Assembly: GCF_028473645.1 (NCBI RefSeq)
Contig: NZ_CP097269.1
Location: forward strand, 1 to 64,000
DNA from: Acidovorax sp. GBBC 1281
GTDB taxonomy: Bacteria > Pseudomonadota > Gammaproteobacteria > Burkholderiales > Burkholderiaceae_C
Direction of reading: 5' to 3'
DNA: 64,000 nucleotides
A program made the position numbers and the translations under genes. Shown here in pieces: positions 18,029-26,633 of the stretch. The notes below the pieces were generated by a model that was given only the letters and a program-made list of their open reading frames with translations, was not told the origin of the DNA and made no database searches. The stretch's first letter is position 1, and each line of letters starts with the position of its first letter.

Positions 18029-20213
18029 ATGGGCCGCGCAGGCCCTGCAGTCTTTCGATGCGGTGGTGGGCGCCACCGAGGGGTTCCGCAGCCGCGCCGG
18101 CCAGCGGCGCATGGCCGAGCAGGTGGCGCACACCTTCAGCGTGGCGCAGCTGGGCAAGGTGGAGGAGGGGCCCGACGGCGAGGCGCCGCCGCCCACGCGC
18201 TCCATCGCCGTCGTGCAGGCGGGCACGGGGGTCGGCAAATCGCTGGCCTACAGCGTGCCGGCCATCGCCATGGCGATCTCGCGCGGCACGCGGGTGCTGA
18301 TCTCCACGGCCACGGTGGCGCTGCAGGAGCAGCTCGTCAACAAGGACCTCCCGGCCCTGGCCGCGCGCATGGAGCAGCCCTTCAAGTTCGCCCTGGCCAA
18401 GGGCCGCGGGCGCTATGTGTGCAAGCTCAAGCTGGAGCGGCTCGCCGGCACGGGCGAGGCCCATTCGCCGGAGGAGGAAGACCTCTTCGCCGAGGAAGAG
18501 GCCGCCACCCGCGCCGCCCGCCCGCGCCAGGAGACCGAGGCGCGCATGAAGTTCTACGCCACCATGGCCGACGTGCTCGCCAAGGGCGCCTGGGACGGCG
18601 ACCGCGACAGCCTGGAGGTGCCGCCCGAGTCCGAGGTGTGGAGCCCCGTGGCGGCCGAGGCCAGCTCCTGCACCGGCAAGCACTGCCCGGCCTTCAGCCA
18701 GTGCACCTACTACGACCGGCGCAAGGCGCTGGTGGCCGCGCAGGTCATCGTGGCCAACCACGACCTGCTGCTGTCCTCGCTGGGCGCGCGGCTGCTGCCC
18801 GAGCTGGACAACTGCCTGCTGGTGCTGGACGAGGCGCACCACCTGCCTGCGACCGCGCTCGACCAGTTCGCTTGCGAGGCCGACCTGTCCCGCCTGACCT
18901 GGATCGACCGCCTGGCCAGCCGCGCGCTGCGCATCGGCGCGCTGGTCGAGGTGGAGGAGATCGCCGACATCCCCAACCATTCCGCGCGCCTGCGCGCCGC
19001 GCTGCAGGACGTGGCCCGGCTGGTGATGGACGTGTACGGCGAGCAACTGCGCGCCCCCAGGCCGGCCTGGGGCGGCCGCGCCCGCCCGCAGGCGCCCGGC
19101 ATGCCCACGCGGGTCCGCGTGGCCGGCGGCGTGCTGCCCGAGGCGCTGGTGGAGCCGTTGGGCCAGATGGCGCACCACGCCGAGGGCTTTCTGAACGCGC
19201 TGCGCGCCATCGCCAAGGCCCTGCGCGCCGAGATCCGCGACAAGCCCGACGAGGCGCGGCGCCTGTCCACGCTCTATGCCCAGGTCGGCGCGCTCGCGCC
19301 CCGGCTGGAGGGCGTGCACGCCACCGCGCAACTGCTGCTGCAGGACGCGCCCGAGGGTGCCGTGCCGGCCGCCAAATGGTTCACGCTGGAGGTGGAGGGC
19401 GACTTCATCGTCGTGAAGGCGCACGCCAGCCCCATCCTGCCGGGCAACACGCTGCGCCACCACCTGTGGTCGGCCGTGCGCGGGGCGGTGCTCACCTCGG
19501 CCACGCTGACGAGCTGCGGGCAGTTCGACTTCTTCCTGCGCGAGGCGGGGCTGTTCGGCGACGAGACCGTCACCACCCTGGAGGTGCCCAGCCCCTTCGA
19601 CTACGCGCTGCAGGGCACGCTGATCGCCACCGAGACCGTGGCCGACCCGCGCGAGGCGCAGGCCTTCACCGCCGAGATGGTGGATGCGCTGCTGACCGAC
19701 CTGGCCATGGTCGAGTCCGGCGCGCTGGTGCTCTTCACCTCGCGCGACCAGATGCGCCAGGCCGTCGATGCGCTGCCCACCGCCATGCGCGGCAGCGTGC
19801 TGGTGCAGACCGCGCTGCCCCGCACCCAGCTGCTGGCGCGCCACCGCGAGCGCGTGGCGAACGGCGAGCCGTCCATCATCTTCGGCATGCAGTCGTTCGG
19901 CGAGGGGCTGGACCTGCCGGGCGCGCTGTGCGAATCGCTGTTCATCACCAAGCTGCCGTTCGCGCCGCCCGACGACCCGGTGGGCGAGTCGCGCGCCGAA
20001 TGGTTGCGGGCCGCGGGGCGCGACCCGTTCAGCGAGCTGGTCGTGCCGGCAACGGCCATCCGCCTGGCCCAGTGGGTGGGCCGCGCCATCCGCACGGAGG
20101 AAGACCGCGCGCACGTGTACTGCTACGACAAGCGGCTGGTGCGCACGTCGTACGGGCAGCGGCTGCTCAAGGGCCTGCCGCCCTTCGCGCTGGAGCGGCG
20201 CCCGGCGGCCTGA
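18015..20213 (+). CDS. dinG: ATP-dependent DNA helicase DinG (XPD-like, Fe-S)
   Basis: Superfamily 2 helicase that unwinds R-loops and damaged or G-rich structures. 732 residues from ATG 18015 (MSQQEWAAQALQSFDAVVGA). Walker A AGTGVGKS is at 69-76. Four cysteines (one in RYVCKLKL, three in CTGKHCPAFSQC) form the expected [4Fe-4S] site; the DEAH box is VLDEAHHLP. Motifs V/VI include FGMQSFGEGLDLPG and QWVGRAIRTEED. Length is near the 716 residues of E. coli DinG. A consensus LexA box lies over the start codon, which agrees with the damage-inducible nature of dinG. ATG 18000 is an alternative start. Confidence 0.93.
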   Translation: MSQQEWAAQALQSFDAVVGATEGFRSRAGQRRMAEQVAHTFSVAQLGKVEEGPDGEAPPPTRSIAVVQAGTGVGKSLAYSVPAIAMAISRGTRVLISTATVALQEQLVNKDLPALAARMEQPFKFALAKGRGRYVCKLKLERLAGTGEAHSPEEEDLFAEEEAATRAARPRQETEARMKFYATMADVLAKGAWDGDRDSLEVPPESEVWSPVAAEASSCTGKHCPAFSQCTYYDRRKALVAAQVIVANHDLLLSSLGARLLPELDNCLLVLDEAHHLPATALDQFACEADLSRLTWIDRLASRALRIGALVEVEEIADIPNHSARLRAALQDVARLVMDVYGEQLRAPRPAWGGRARPQAPGMPTRVRVAGGVLPEALVEPLGQMAHHAEGFLNALRAIAKALRAEIRDKPDEARRLSTLYAQVGALAPRLEGVHATAQLLLQDAPEGAVPAAKWFTLEVEGDFIVVKAHASPILPGNTLRHHLWSAVRGAVLTSATLTSCGQFDFFLREAGLFGDETVTTLEVPSPFDYALQGTLIATETVADPREAQAFTAEMVDALLTDLAMVESGALVLFTSRDQMRQAVDALPTAMRGSVLVQTALPRTQLLARHRERVANGEPSIIFGMQSFGEGLDLPGALCESLFITKLPFAPPDDPVGESRAEWLRAAGRDPFSELVVPATAIRLAQWVGRAIRTEEDRAHVYCYDKRLVRTSYGQRLLKGLPPFALERRPAA

Positions 20214-20403
20214 GCCTGGCCCGCAGGCCCGGGCCGGCCGGCTCGGGCGGCCCGCGCGGAGATGTCGGACATGCCCCACAGGGCCCCGGGCCGCGAGCCG
20301 ACCGTGGGCGCAGCAGGGCCCCCCTACATTGGGACCTCCCTCCCGCACCGCGCGCTCTGTGCGCGCGGCGTTCGGCCTCCTTCCCTGCTTGCCGGAGACA
20401 CCC

Positions 20404-20913
20404 ATGAGCAACGACACCACCACCTCCCCCCACGCCACGCTGTGGCGGCTGATCAAGGACATCCGCTTCGGCATGCTCACGCACCGCGCCGCCAGCGGCA
20501 TGCTGCATGCCCACCCGCTGACCACGCAGAACAAAGACATCGACGAGCAGTCGCAGCTGTTCTTCTTCATCCCGCGCAACGGTGAGCTGTTCGAACGCCT
20601 GCGCGCGGACAGCCAGGTCAACGTGACCTACTCCAACCCCGAGAAGGACAGCTACGTTTCGCTGTCCGGCGCGGCCGGCTTCATCGAAGACATCGCCAAG
20701 AAAGAGGCGCTGTGGTCGCCCATGGCGAAGGCCTGGTTTCCGGACGGCGTGAACGACCCCAACCTCGTGCTGCTGGCCATCCACATCAGCCACGCCGAGT
20801 ACTGGGACGTCAAGGAAAGCAAGATGACCCAGCTGTTCAAGATGGCCAAGGCGGCCGTCACGGGCAACCCGCCCAAGGACATGGGCGAGCACAAGGAACT
20901 GTCGCTGTCCTGA
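20404..20913 (+). CDS. Pyridoxamine 5'-phosphate oxidase-family general stress protein
   Basis: 169 residues, ATG 20404. It matches the general stress protein 26-like split-barrel family: LWRLIKDIRFGMLTHRAASG, then LHAHPLTTQNKDIDEQSQLF, VNVTYSNPEKDSYVSLSGAA and a WF-P-D-G region. Such proteins bind FMN or F420-like flavins; the substrate is unknown. It is followed 68 bp later by a small hydrophilic gene, probably in the same stress-type group. Confidence 0.85.
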   Translation: MSNDTTTSPHATLWRLIKDIRFGMLTHRAASGMLHAHPLTTQNKDIDEQSQLFFFIPRNGELFERLRADSQVNVTYSNPEKDSYVSLSGAAGFIEDIAKKEALWSPMAKAWFPDGVNDPNLVLLAIHISHAEYWDVKESKMTQLFKMAKAAVTGNPPKDMGEHKELSLS

Positions 20914-20981
20914 GGAGCGCGGGTCTTTTCGCTCCCCCATCGATCCAATCGTTTCATTCCCCGTTCGCAAGGAGACACACC

Positions 20982-21134
20982 ATGGCCAACGACAAGCAGG
21001 AGCCCACCCAAAAGAACGAAGCCCAGCGCACGCCGGAAAGCCGGCACGACCGTGATGCCCACATCGGCAGCGGCAACCAGGTGCAGTCGCGCCAGGGCTC
21101 GGCAGGCAGCGGAGGCGGGCGCGGCGCTGGCTGA
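20982..21134 (+). CDS. Very small hydrophilic protein
   Basis: 50 residues from ATG 20982 with AAGGAG at 20969-20974, which supports translation. Sequence is wholly polar (MANDKQEPTQKNEAQRTPES) and ends in a Gly/Ser/Arg tail. No fold can be assigned. It ends 23 bp before a strong terminator, so it is likely the last gene of the transcript with the general stress protein. Confidence 0.6.
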   Translation: MANDKQEPTQKNEAQRTPESRHDRDAHIGSGNQVQSRQGSAGSGGGRGAG

Positions 21135-21157
21135 AGCCGCTGCACCCTGGCAACGAC

Positions 21158-21182
21158 AGGGGCCTTCGGGCCCCTTTATTTT
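21158..21182 (+). terminator. Rho-independent terminator
   Basis: GGGGCC-TTCG-GGCCCC with a stable UUCG-type tetraloop followed by TTTATTTT. It ends the stress-gene transcript. Confidence 0.85.
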
Positions 21183-21210
21183 GCGCGGATGCCCTTGAAA
21201 GATTCCATGG

Positions 21211-21238
21211 ACCATCCATTTACCATCCAATGGGATGG
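21211..21238. promoter_or_regulatory. Probable operator of the RHH regulator
   Basis: ACCATCC occurs at 21211 and 21222, and the second copy pairs with GGATGG (21233-21238) as CCATCC-AATG-GGATGG. Short direct and inverted units of this size are typical RHH-protein sites. It lies 16 bp before the regulator's ATG, which suggests autoregulation. Confidence 0.5.
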
Positions 21239-21253
21239 AAAAATGAGGTTTTT

Positions 21254-21673
21254 ATGGCAACGACGGCACTTGAGCGCATCAACAAGGTTCCGGATTCGGA
21301 GAAGGTGACGATCAATCTGGGGTATGTGGACCTCGGCCACATCGACCTGCTGGTGTCCGAGGGGTTCTATTCGAACCGCACGGACTTCATCCGCACCGCG
21401 ATCCGCAACCAGCTGGTCGCCCAGGCCGATGCGGTGCGGCAGGTGGTGGCCCGCAAGACGCTGGTGCTGGGGCTGCAGCGGTTCGGCCGGGCTGAACTGG
21501 AGGCCGTCCAGGCCGCAGGGCAGACGCTGGAGATCCGCGTGCTGGGCCTGTGCACCATCGACGACGACGTGCCCCCTGCATTGGCCCAGGCGACCATCGC
21601 CTCGGTCCATGTGCTGGGGGCGCTGCACGCCAGCGCGGCGGTCAAGGCCGCGCTGGTCGGCCGCATCGGCTGA
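21254..21673 (+). CDS. Ribbon-helix-helix (CopG-like) transcriptional regulator
   Basis: 139 residues from ATG 21254. The RHH unit is clear near residues 16-55: KVTINLGYVDLGHIDLLVSE, then FYSNRTDFIRTAIRNQL, a beta strand and two helices that dimerise and bind DNA with the strand. The remaining part (LVLGLQRFGRAELEAVQAAG) may be an effector-binding or oligomerisation segment. It precedes the esterase gene on the same strand by 214 bp, so it may control it. Confidence 0.78.
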   Translation: MATTALERINKVPDSEKVTINLGYVDLGHIDLLVSEGFYSNRTDFIRTAIRNQLVAQADAVRQVVARKTLVLGLQRFGRAELEAVQAAGQTLEIRVLGLCTIDDDVPPALAQATIASVHVLGALHASAAVKAALVGRIG

Positions 21674-21887
21674 CACCCAACGGCACGCGCCGGTGGACAC
21701 GACGACAAGGGACGGACCCGCGCCTTCGGCGCTGGCGACCGGACCACCATGGCAGACCGGCCCGATTCGAAGGCGGCGGCGAGACAAGAGACACGACGAG
21801 ACGAACGCGGCACGCATGCCCCTGGGGGGCCCGATGCCGCCCCCGCACGCCAGGGCCCCCGTGGCCCGCTTTTCGAAAGGATTCCCC

Positions 21888-23117
21888 ATGGACTGGAACA
21901 AGAAGGTCAAGCAGCTTCTGAACGAAGTCACCCCGCTGATGCGCACCGGCCAGCTCGTCGACGCCACCCGTGCCATCCAGCAGGCCCTGGCCGGCCAAGG
22001 CACGGCCGCAGCCACCGCGGCGGGGAGCGCTGCCGCCGGCCGTGTGGCGGCCTGGCGCGAGCGCTTCGGCGCGGCACCCAGCAGCCCCGCCGCGGCATGG
22101 AAGGCCCCCTTCGGCGCGCCCGACGTGGAAGACGCGGTGGTCGTCGACCGGCCGGCCGCCCCGGTGCCGGACGCGCACCGGCCATCGCCGTCACCGTCGC
22201 CTCGCAACGCGAGAGCCGAATCCCCCGGCAGTTTCACGCGGGTGGCCTTCGCCGGCCCGGCCGGCGCGCCGCAGGACCACTACTACCTCAGCGTGCCCCC
22301 CGGCGCGGCCGCGGGCACGCCGATGCCGCTGGTGCTCATGCTGCACGGCTGCACGCAGAACCCGCAGGACTTCGCCCTCGGCACCGGCATGAACGAGGCC
22401 GCCGCGCCCGCGAACGCGCTCGTGCTGTACCCCGCGCAGGCCCAGGGCGCCAACGCCCACGGCTGCTGGAACTGGTTCCGTCCGCAGGACCAGCAGCGCG
22501 GCCACGGTGAGCCCGCCACGCTGGTCGCCATGGTGCGCGACGTGATGGCGCGCCACCCCGTGGATGCCCGCCGCGTGTACGTGGCGGGCCTGTCCGCCGG
22601 CGGGGCCATGGCCGCGCTGCTGGCGCGCGAATACCCCGACGTGTTCGCGGCCGTGGGCGTGCATTCGGGCCTGCAGGCCGGCGCCGCGCACAACGTGATG
22701 GGCGCGCTGTCGGCCATGAAGAGCGGCGCCAAGGGCACGCCCGGCCCGGCATCCCCCGCCCGCGAGGGCGGGGCCGGCGCCCCGCCGCTCATCGTGTTCC
22801 ACGGCGATGCCGACGAGACGGTGCACGCCCGCAATGGCGAGCAACTGCTGGCTGCGGCGCTGCGGTCCGCGCCCGGTGCCCGGCCCGAGGCCGAAACCGG
22901 CCAGAGCCCCGGTGGCCAGCGCTACACGCGCACCGTGTACCGCGCCGCACCGGGCAGCGGCCCGGGCGCGGTGGTGGCCGAGCACTGGCAACTGAACGGC
23001 GCGGGCCATGCCTGGGCCGGGGGCCACGCGCGGGGCAGCTACACCGATCCGCGCGGGGTGGACGCGACGGCGCAGATGCTGCGGTTCTTCCTGGAGCACC
23101 CCCGCGCCGCCGGTTGA
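21888..23117 (+). CDS. PHB depolymerase-family esterase
   Basis: 409 residues from ATG 21888. An N-terminal helical part (DWNKKVKQLLNEVTPLM...) and a long Ala/Pro-rich linker precede an alpha/beta-hydrolase domain: oxyanion region LVLMLHGCTQNPQDFALGTG, nucleophile elbow GLSAGGAM (Ser), acid in HGDADETVH and His in GAGHAWAGG. This is the LpqC/PHB depolymerase-type esterase family; a polyester or acylated substrate is likely. No signal peptide is seen at this start, so it may act in the cytoplasm on storage granules. Confidence 0.82.
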   Translation: MDWNKKVKQLLNEVTPLMRTGQLVDATRAIQQALAGQGTAAATAAGSAAAGRVAAWRERFGAAPSSPAAAWKAPFGAPDVEDAVVVDRPAAPVPDAHRPSPSPSPRNARAESPGSFTRVAFAGPAGAPQDHYYLSVPPGAAAGTPMPLVLMLHGCTQNPQDFALGTGMNEAAAPANALVLYPAQAQGANAHGCWNWFRPQDQQRGHGEPATLVAMVRDVMARHPVDARRVYVAGLSAGGAMAALLAREYPDVFAAVGVHSGLQAGAAHNVMGALSAMKSGAKGTPGPASPAREGGAGAPPLIVFHGDADETVHARNGEQLLAAALRSAPGARPEAETGQSPGGQRYTRTVYRAAPGSGPGAVVAEHWQLNGAGHAWAGGHARGSYTDPRGVDATAQMLRFFLEHPRAAG

Positions 23118-23142
23118 TCGGGCGCGAGGCGCGGCGGTGGCG

Positions 23143-24144
23143 TCAGTCGATCACCACCTTCGCCTCCGCCACCAGTCGGGCGAAGCGCTCGGTTTCGCTG
23201 CGAATCTGCTGGGCCATCTGCTCGCGGGTGTTGCCCACCGGCTCGGCGCCGATGTCGGCCATGCGCTTGCGGAACGCCGGTGACTGGATCACCTTCACCA
23301 TTTCGGCGTTCAGCCGGTCCAGGATGTCCCGGGGCGTGGCCGCCGGGGCGAGCACGCCGAACCACGTGCCCAGGTCGAAGCCTTTCAGGCCCGCCTCGTC
23401 CAGCGTCGGCACGTCGGGCAGGGCCGAGGATCGCTGGAGCGTGGACACCGCCAGCGCCCGCAGCTTGCCGGCTTTGATGTGCGGCAGCACGGGCGTGATG
23501 GTGTCGAACGACATGGTGATCTGGCCGCCCAGCAGGTCGGTGGCCAGCGGGCCGCTGCCCTTGTAGGGAATGTGGCCCAGCGACGTGCCGGTGAGGCCCT
23601 GGAACTGCGTGCCGATCAGGTGCTGCGCGGTCCCGTTGCCGTTGGAGCCGAAGGTCAGCTTGCCCGGTTGCGCCTTGGCCTGGGCCACCAGGTCGGCCAC
23701 GGTCCTGGCCGGGTTGTCGGCGTGGACGACCAGCACGTTGGGCACCAGCGCCACCGTGGTGATGGGGGCCAGGTCCTTCTGGAAGTCGTAGGGCAGTTTC
23801 TTGTACACGCTGGTGGCGATGGTGTGGTGCACCGCGCCCATCAGCAGGGTGTAGCCGTCGGGCTTGGACCGGGCCACGTAGTCGGCGCCGATGGTGGCGC
23901 CGGCCCCCGGGCGGCTTTCCACGATGACGGGCTGGCCGAGCGACACCGTCAGCCGGTCGGCCAGCGCCCGCGCCAGCACGTCGGTGGTGCCGCCGGCGGG
24001 AAAGGGCACCGTCAGGCTGATGGTCTTGGTGGGCCAGGCGGCCTGGGCGAGGGCGCTGCCGCTGGCCAGCACCGGGAGGGCGGCCGCGAAAGCGTGCAGT
24101 AGCACCTGCCGCCGCCGGCGCGCGGGGAAAAGTTTCGGGGCCAT
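23143..24144 (-). CDS. Bug/TctC-family periplasmic binding protein
   Basis: 333 residues on the minus strand. A signal peptide with twin arginines and a hydrophobic core (ARRRRQVLLHAFAAALPVLA, cleavage near ALAQA) precedes the Bug fold: TVPFPAGGTTDVLARALADR, SRPGAGATIGADYVA and HIPYKGSGPLATDLLGGQI. These proteins bind carboxylates in the periplasm, usually without adjacent membrane genes. It lies 88 bp downstream of the tartrate dehydrogenase gene on the same strand, which suggests that it binds tartrate or a related acid. Confidence 0.88.
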   Translation of the reverse strand: MAPKLFPARRRRQVLLHAFAAALPVLASGSALAQAAWPTKTISLTVPFPAGGTTDVLARALADRLTVSLGQPVIVESRPGAGATIGADYVARSKPDGYTLLMGAVHHTIATSVYKKLPYDFQKDLAPITTVALVPNVLVVHADNPARTVADLVAQAKAQPGKLTFGSNGNGTAQHLIGTQFQGLTGTSLGHIPYKGSGPLATDLLGGQITMSFDTITPVLPHIKAGKLRALAVSTLQRSSALPDVPTLDEAGLKGFDLGTWFGVLAPAATPRDILDRLNAEMVKVIQSPAFRKRMADIGAEPVGNTREQMAQQIRSETERFARLVAEAKVVID

Positions 24145-24231
24145 GCTGGTCTCCTGGGAGAGCGCTCTGCGGCGCCTGGGGGATGGCCCGCCGCTACGCG
24201 GTCGGGCGAAGGAAGGGATGAGAGAGGGAAC

Positions 24232-25326
24232 TCAGGCGGCCAGCCGCTGCGCCTGGCGGGTGCCGGCCAGGTGGTCGCACACCGCCTGCGTGACCTGGGC
24301 CGTGGTGGCCTGGCCGCCCAGGTCCCGCGTGTGCAGGGCCGGGTCCGCGGTGACGTGTTCGATGGCCCGCATCAGGCGCCGGGCGGCGTCCGCCTCGCCC
24401 AGGTGTTCGAGCAGCATCACGGCCGACCAGAACGTGCCCACCGGGTTCGCCAGGCCCTGGCCCATGATGTCGAAGGCCGACCCGTGGATGGGCTCGAACA
24501 TCGAGGGATAGCGCCGCTCGGGGTCGATGTTGCCGGTCGGTGCGATGCCCAGGCTGCCCGCCAGCGCGGCGGCCAGGTCGCTCAGGATGTCGGCATGCAG
24601 GTTGGTGGCGACGATGGTGTCCAGCGTGGCCGGGTGGTTCACCATGCGGGCCGTGGCGGCGTCCACCAGTTCCTTGTCCCAGGCCACGTCGGGAAAGTCG
24701 CGCGAGACCTCCAGCGCGATCTCGTCCCACATCACCATCGCGTGGCGCTGGGCGTTGCTCTTGGTGATCACGGTGAGCTGCCGTCGCGGGCGCGACCGGG
24801 CGAGCTGGAAGGCGTAGCGCAGGATGCGCTCCACGCCCACGCGCGTCATGATCGACACGTCGGTGGCAGCCTCGATCGGGTGGCCCTGGTGCACCCAGCC
24901 GCCCACGCCGGAGTATTCGCCCTCCGAGTTCTCGCGCACGATCACCCAGTCCAGCTGCTCGGGCGTGCAGCGCTTGAGCGGGCCGTCGATGCCCGGCAGG
25001 ATGCGCGTGGGCCGCACGTTGGCGTACTGGTCGAAGCCCTGGCAGATCTTCAGGCGCAGGCCCCACAGGGTGATGTGGTCGGGAATGTGCGGATCGCCCG
25101 CCGAGCCGAACAGGATGGCGTCCTTGCCGCGCAGGGCGTCCAGCCCGTCGGCCGGCATCATGGCGCCGTGCGCGCGGTAGTGGTCGCCGCCCCAGTCGAA
25201 GTCTTCGAACTCGAAGCGCAGCGTGTCGTCGGTGGCGGCCAGGGCCTGCAGGACCTGGCGGCCGGCGGGAATCACTTCCTTGCCGATCCCGTCTCCGGGA
25301 ATGGTGGCGATGGCGTAGGTGGTCAT
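24232..25326 (-). CDS. Tartrate dehydrogenase/decarboxylase-type dehydrogenase
   Basis: 364 residues. A member of the isocitrate/isopropylmalate dehydrogenase family: ATIPGDGIGKEVIPAGRQVL at the start, DFDWGGDHYRAHG, VRENSEGEYSGVGGWVHQG, metal-binding ATNLHADILSDLAAALAG and FEPIHGSAFDIMGQG. The YRAHG and EYSGVGG forms match the tartrate/D-malate dehydrogenase subgroup (TtuC/DmlA) rather than LeuB. It would oxidise tartrate or D-malate with NAD+. It is paired with a divergent LysR gene, but an IS630 copy now separates it from the probable regulator site. Confidence 0.85.
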   Translation of the reverse strand: MTTYAIATIPGDGIGKEVIPAGRQVLQALAATDDTLRFEFEDFDWGGDHYRAHGAMMPADGLDALRGKDAILFGSAGDPHIPDHITLWGLRLKICQGFDQYANVRPTRILPGIDGPLKRCTPEQLDWVIVRENSEGEYSGVGGWVHQGHPIEAATDVSIMTRVGVERILRYAFQLARSRPRRQLTVITKSNAQRHAMVMWDEIALEVSRDFPDVAWDKELVDAATARMVNHPATLDTIVATNLHADILSDLAAALAGSLGIAPTGNIDPERRYPSMFEPIHGSAFDIMGQGLANPVGTFWSAVMLLEHLGEADAARRLMRAIEHVTADPALHTRDLGGQATTAQVTQAVCDHLAGTRQAQRLAA

Positions 25327-25367
25327 GGGTGGTTCGGTCGAAAAGCGTTGGGGACCACGCCACTCTA

Positions 25368-26526
25368 GTGTCCTGTCCCGTTAATTCGCAGGCACGATAG
25401 CTGCATGGTTTCGGGCCATCCTTGAGGTGCCGCCATGCCCAATGCAACGACCCGAACAGAAATTGCGCTTAGTGAAGTGGAGCGCGCGGAACTGACGTCC
25501 ATGGCGCGATCACGTTCGCTGCCAGCGGCGTTGTCGCTCAGGGCGCGCATCGTGCTGACTTGCGAAGGCACAGATAAAGCCAGCACCGCGGTTGCGCAGG
25601 CTCTGGGGATCAGTCGTAGCACTGTCACCAAGTGGCGCGGGCGCTATGCGCGCCATCGCATTGCAGGGCTTTACGACGAGTTGCGCCCGGGTCGCCCCCG
25701 CACGGTAGATGACGAGCGTGTTGCTGAGTTGATTACCAAGACGTTGCACACCAAGCCTGCTGATGGGGGTACCCACTGGAGCACCCGCACGCTGGCCGCC
25801 GATACGGGCATCAGCAAGAGCACGGTGGCGCGCTATCTGCAGACCTTCAACCTCAAGCCGCACCGGGCCGACAGCTTCAAGCTGTCGACCGATCCGCTGT
25901 TCATCGAGAAGCTGCGCGACGTTGTGGGGCTGTACCTGAACCCACCTGACAACGCGCTGGTGCTGTGCGTGGACGAGAAGAGCCAATGCCAAGCTTTGGA
26001 GCGTACGCAGCCGATGCTGCCAATGGGGTTTGGCTATGTCGAAGGTGTCACGCACGACTACGTGCGCCACGGCACCACCACCTTGTTCGCGGCCCTGAAC
26101 GTGATGAATGGCCAAGTGATCGCGCAGTGCCGGCCCCGGCATCGTCATCAAGAGTTCCTTGCCTTCCTGCGCGCCATCGACAAGGCAGTGCCCGACGAAC
26201 TGGATGTGCACTGCATAGCTGATAACTACGCCAGCCACAAGCATCCAAAGGTGCGCGCTTGGTTGGCCGAGCGGCCTCGCTGGCACATGCACTTCGTTCC
26301 GACCTATTCAAGCTGGCTCAATCAGGTCGAGCGCTTCTTCTCGATCATCACCACGCGGGCAATCCGCCGTGGCTCGTTCACCAGCGTGAAGGATCTGATC
26401 AACAAGATCGACACATTCATCGCGAATTACAACCAGTCCTGCCAGCCGTTTACTTGGACAGCTACAGCAGACTCCATCCTCGAAAAACTCGCCAGACTAT
26501 GCGGGCGAATTAACGGGACAGGACAC
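25368..26526 (+). mobile_element. IS630-family insertion sequence, copy 1
   Basis: 1159 bp. Perfect terminal inverted repeats begin GTGTCCTGTCCCGTTAATTC at 25368 and are mirrored at 26526. The flanks are TA at 25366-25367 and 26527-26528, the two-base duplication typical of IS630/Tc1-mariner, and the uninterrupted target reads CTAG. One transposase gene fills it. The perfect ends and open frame suggest a recent, potentially active copy. Confidence 0.93.
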
Positions 26527-26529
26527 TAG
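25435..26529 (+). CDS. IS630-family transposase, copy 1
   Basis: 364 residues. An N-terminal helix-turn-helix (VAQALGISRSTVTKWRGRY) and a second HTH (GISKSTVARYLQTF) precede the DDE catalytic domain: Asp in LVLCVDEKSQCQA, Asp in CIADNYASHKHPK and Glu in SWLNQVERFFSIIT. The stop codon TAG is at 26527-26529, made of the TA target duplication plus one host G; the element itself has no stop codon for this frame. Confidence 0.93.
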   Translation: MPNATTRTEIALSEVERAELTSMARSRSLPAALSLRARIVLTCEGTDKASTAVAQALGISRSTVTKWRGRYARHRIAGLYDELRPGRPRTVDDERVAELITKTLHTKPADGGTHWSTRTLAADTGISKSTVARYLQTFNLKPHRADSFKLSTDPLFIEKLRDVVGLYLNPPDNALVLCVDEKSQCQALERTQPMLPMGFGYVEGVTHDYVRHGTTTLFAALNVMNGQVIAQCRPRHRHQEFLAFLRAIDKAVPDELDVHCIADNYASHKHPKVRAWLAERPRWHMHFVPTYSSWLNQVERFFSIITTRAIRRGSFTSVKDLINKIDTFIANYNQSCQPFTWTATADSILEKLARLCGRINGTGH

Positions 26530-26567
26530 GCACCGCCGGCCTTTCGGCGCGGGGCTATAGTGAAACC

Positions 26568-26590
26568 ATTGTTCACCTGGATTCAACAAT
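26568..26590. promoter_or_regulatory. LysR-type operator upstream of the LysR gene
   Basis: Perfect inverted repeat ATTGTT-N11-AACAAT, the spacing expected of a LysR recognition site, 43 bp before the LysR start. In the ancestral arrangement it would lie between the two divergent genes. The IS630 copy is now on the tartrate dehydrogenase side of it. Confidence 0.65.
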
Positions 26591-26633
26591 CCAGCGGCCC
26601 ACCCCACCCCGCTTTTTTTCCTGCCGCCTGCCC

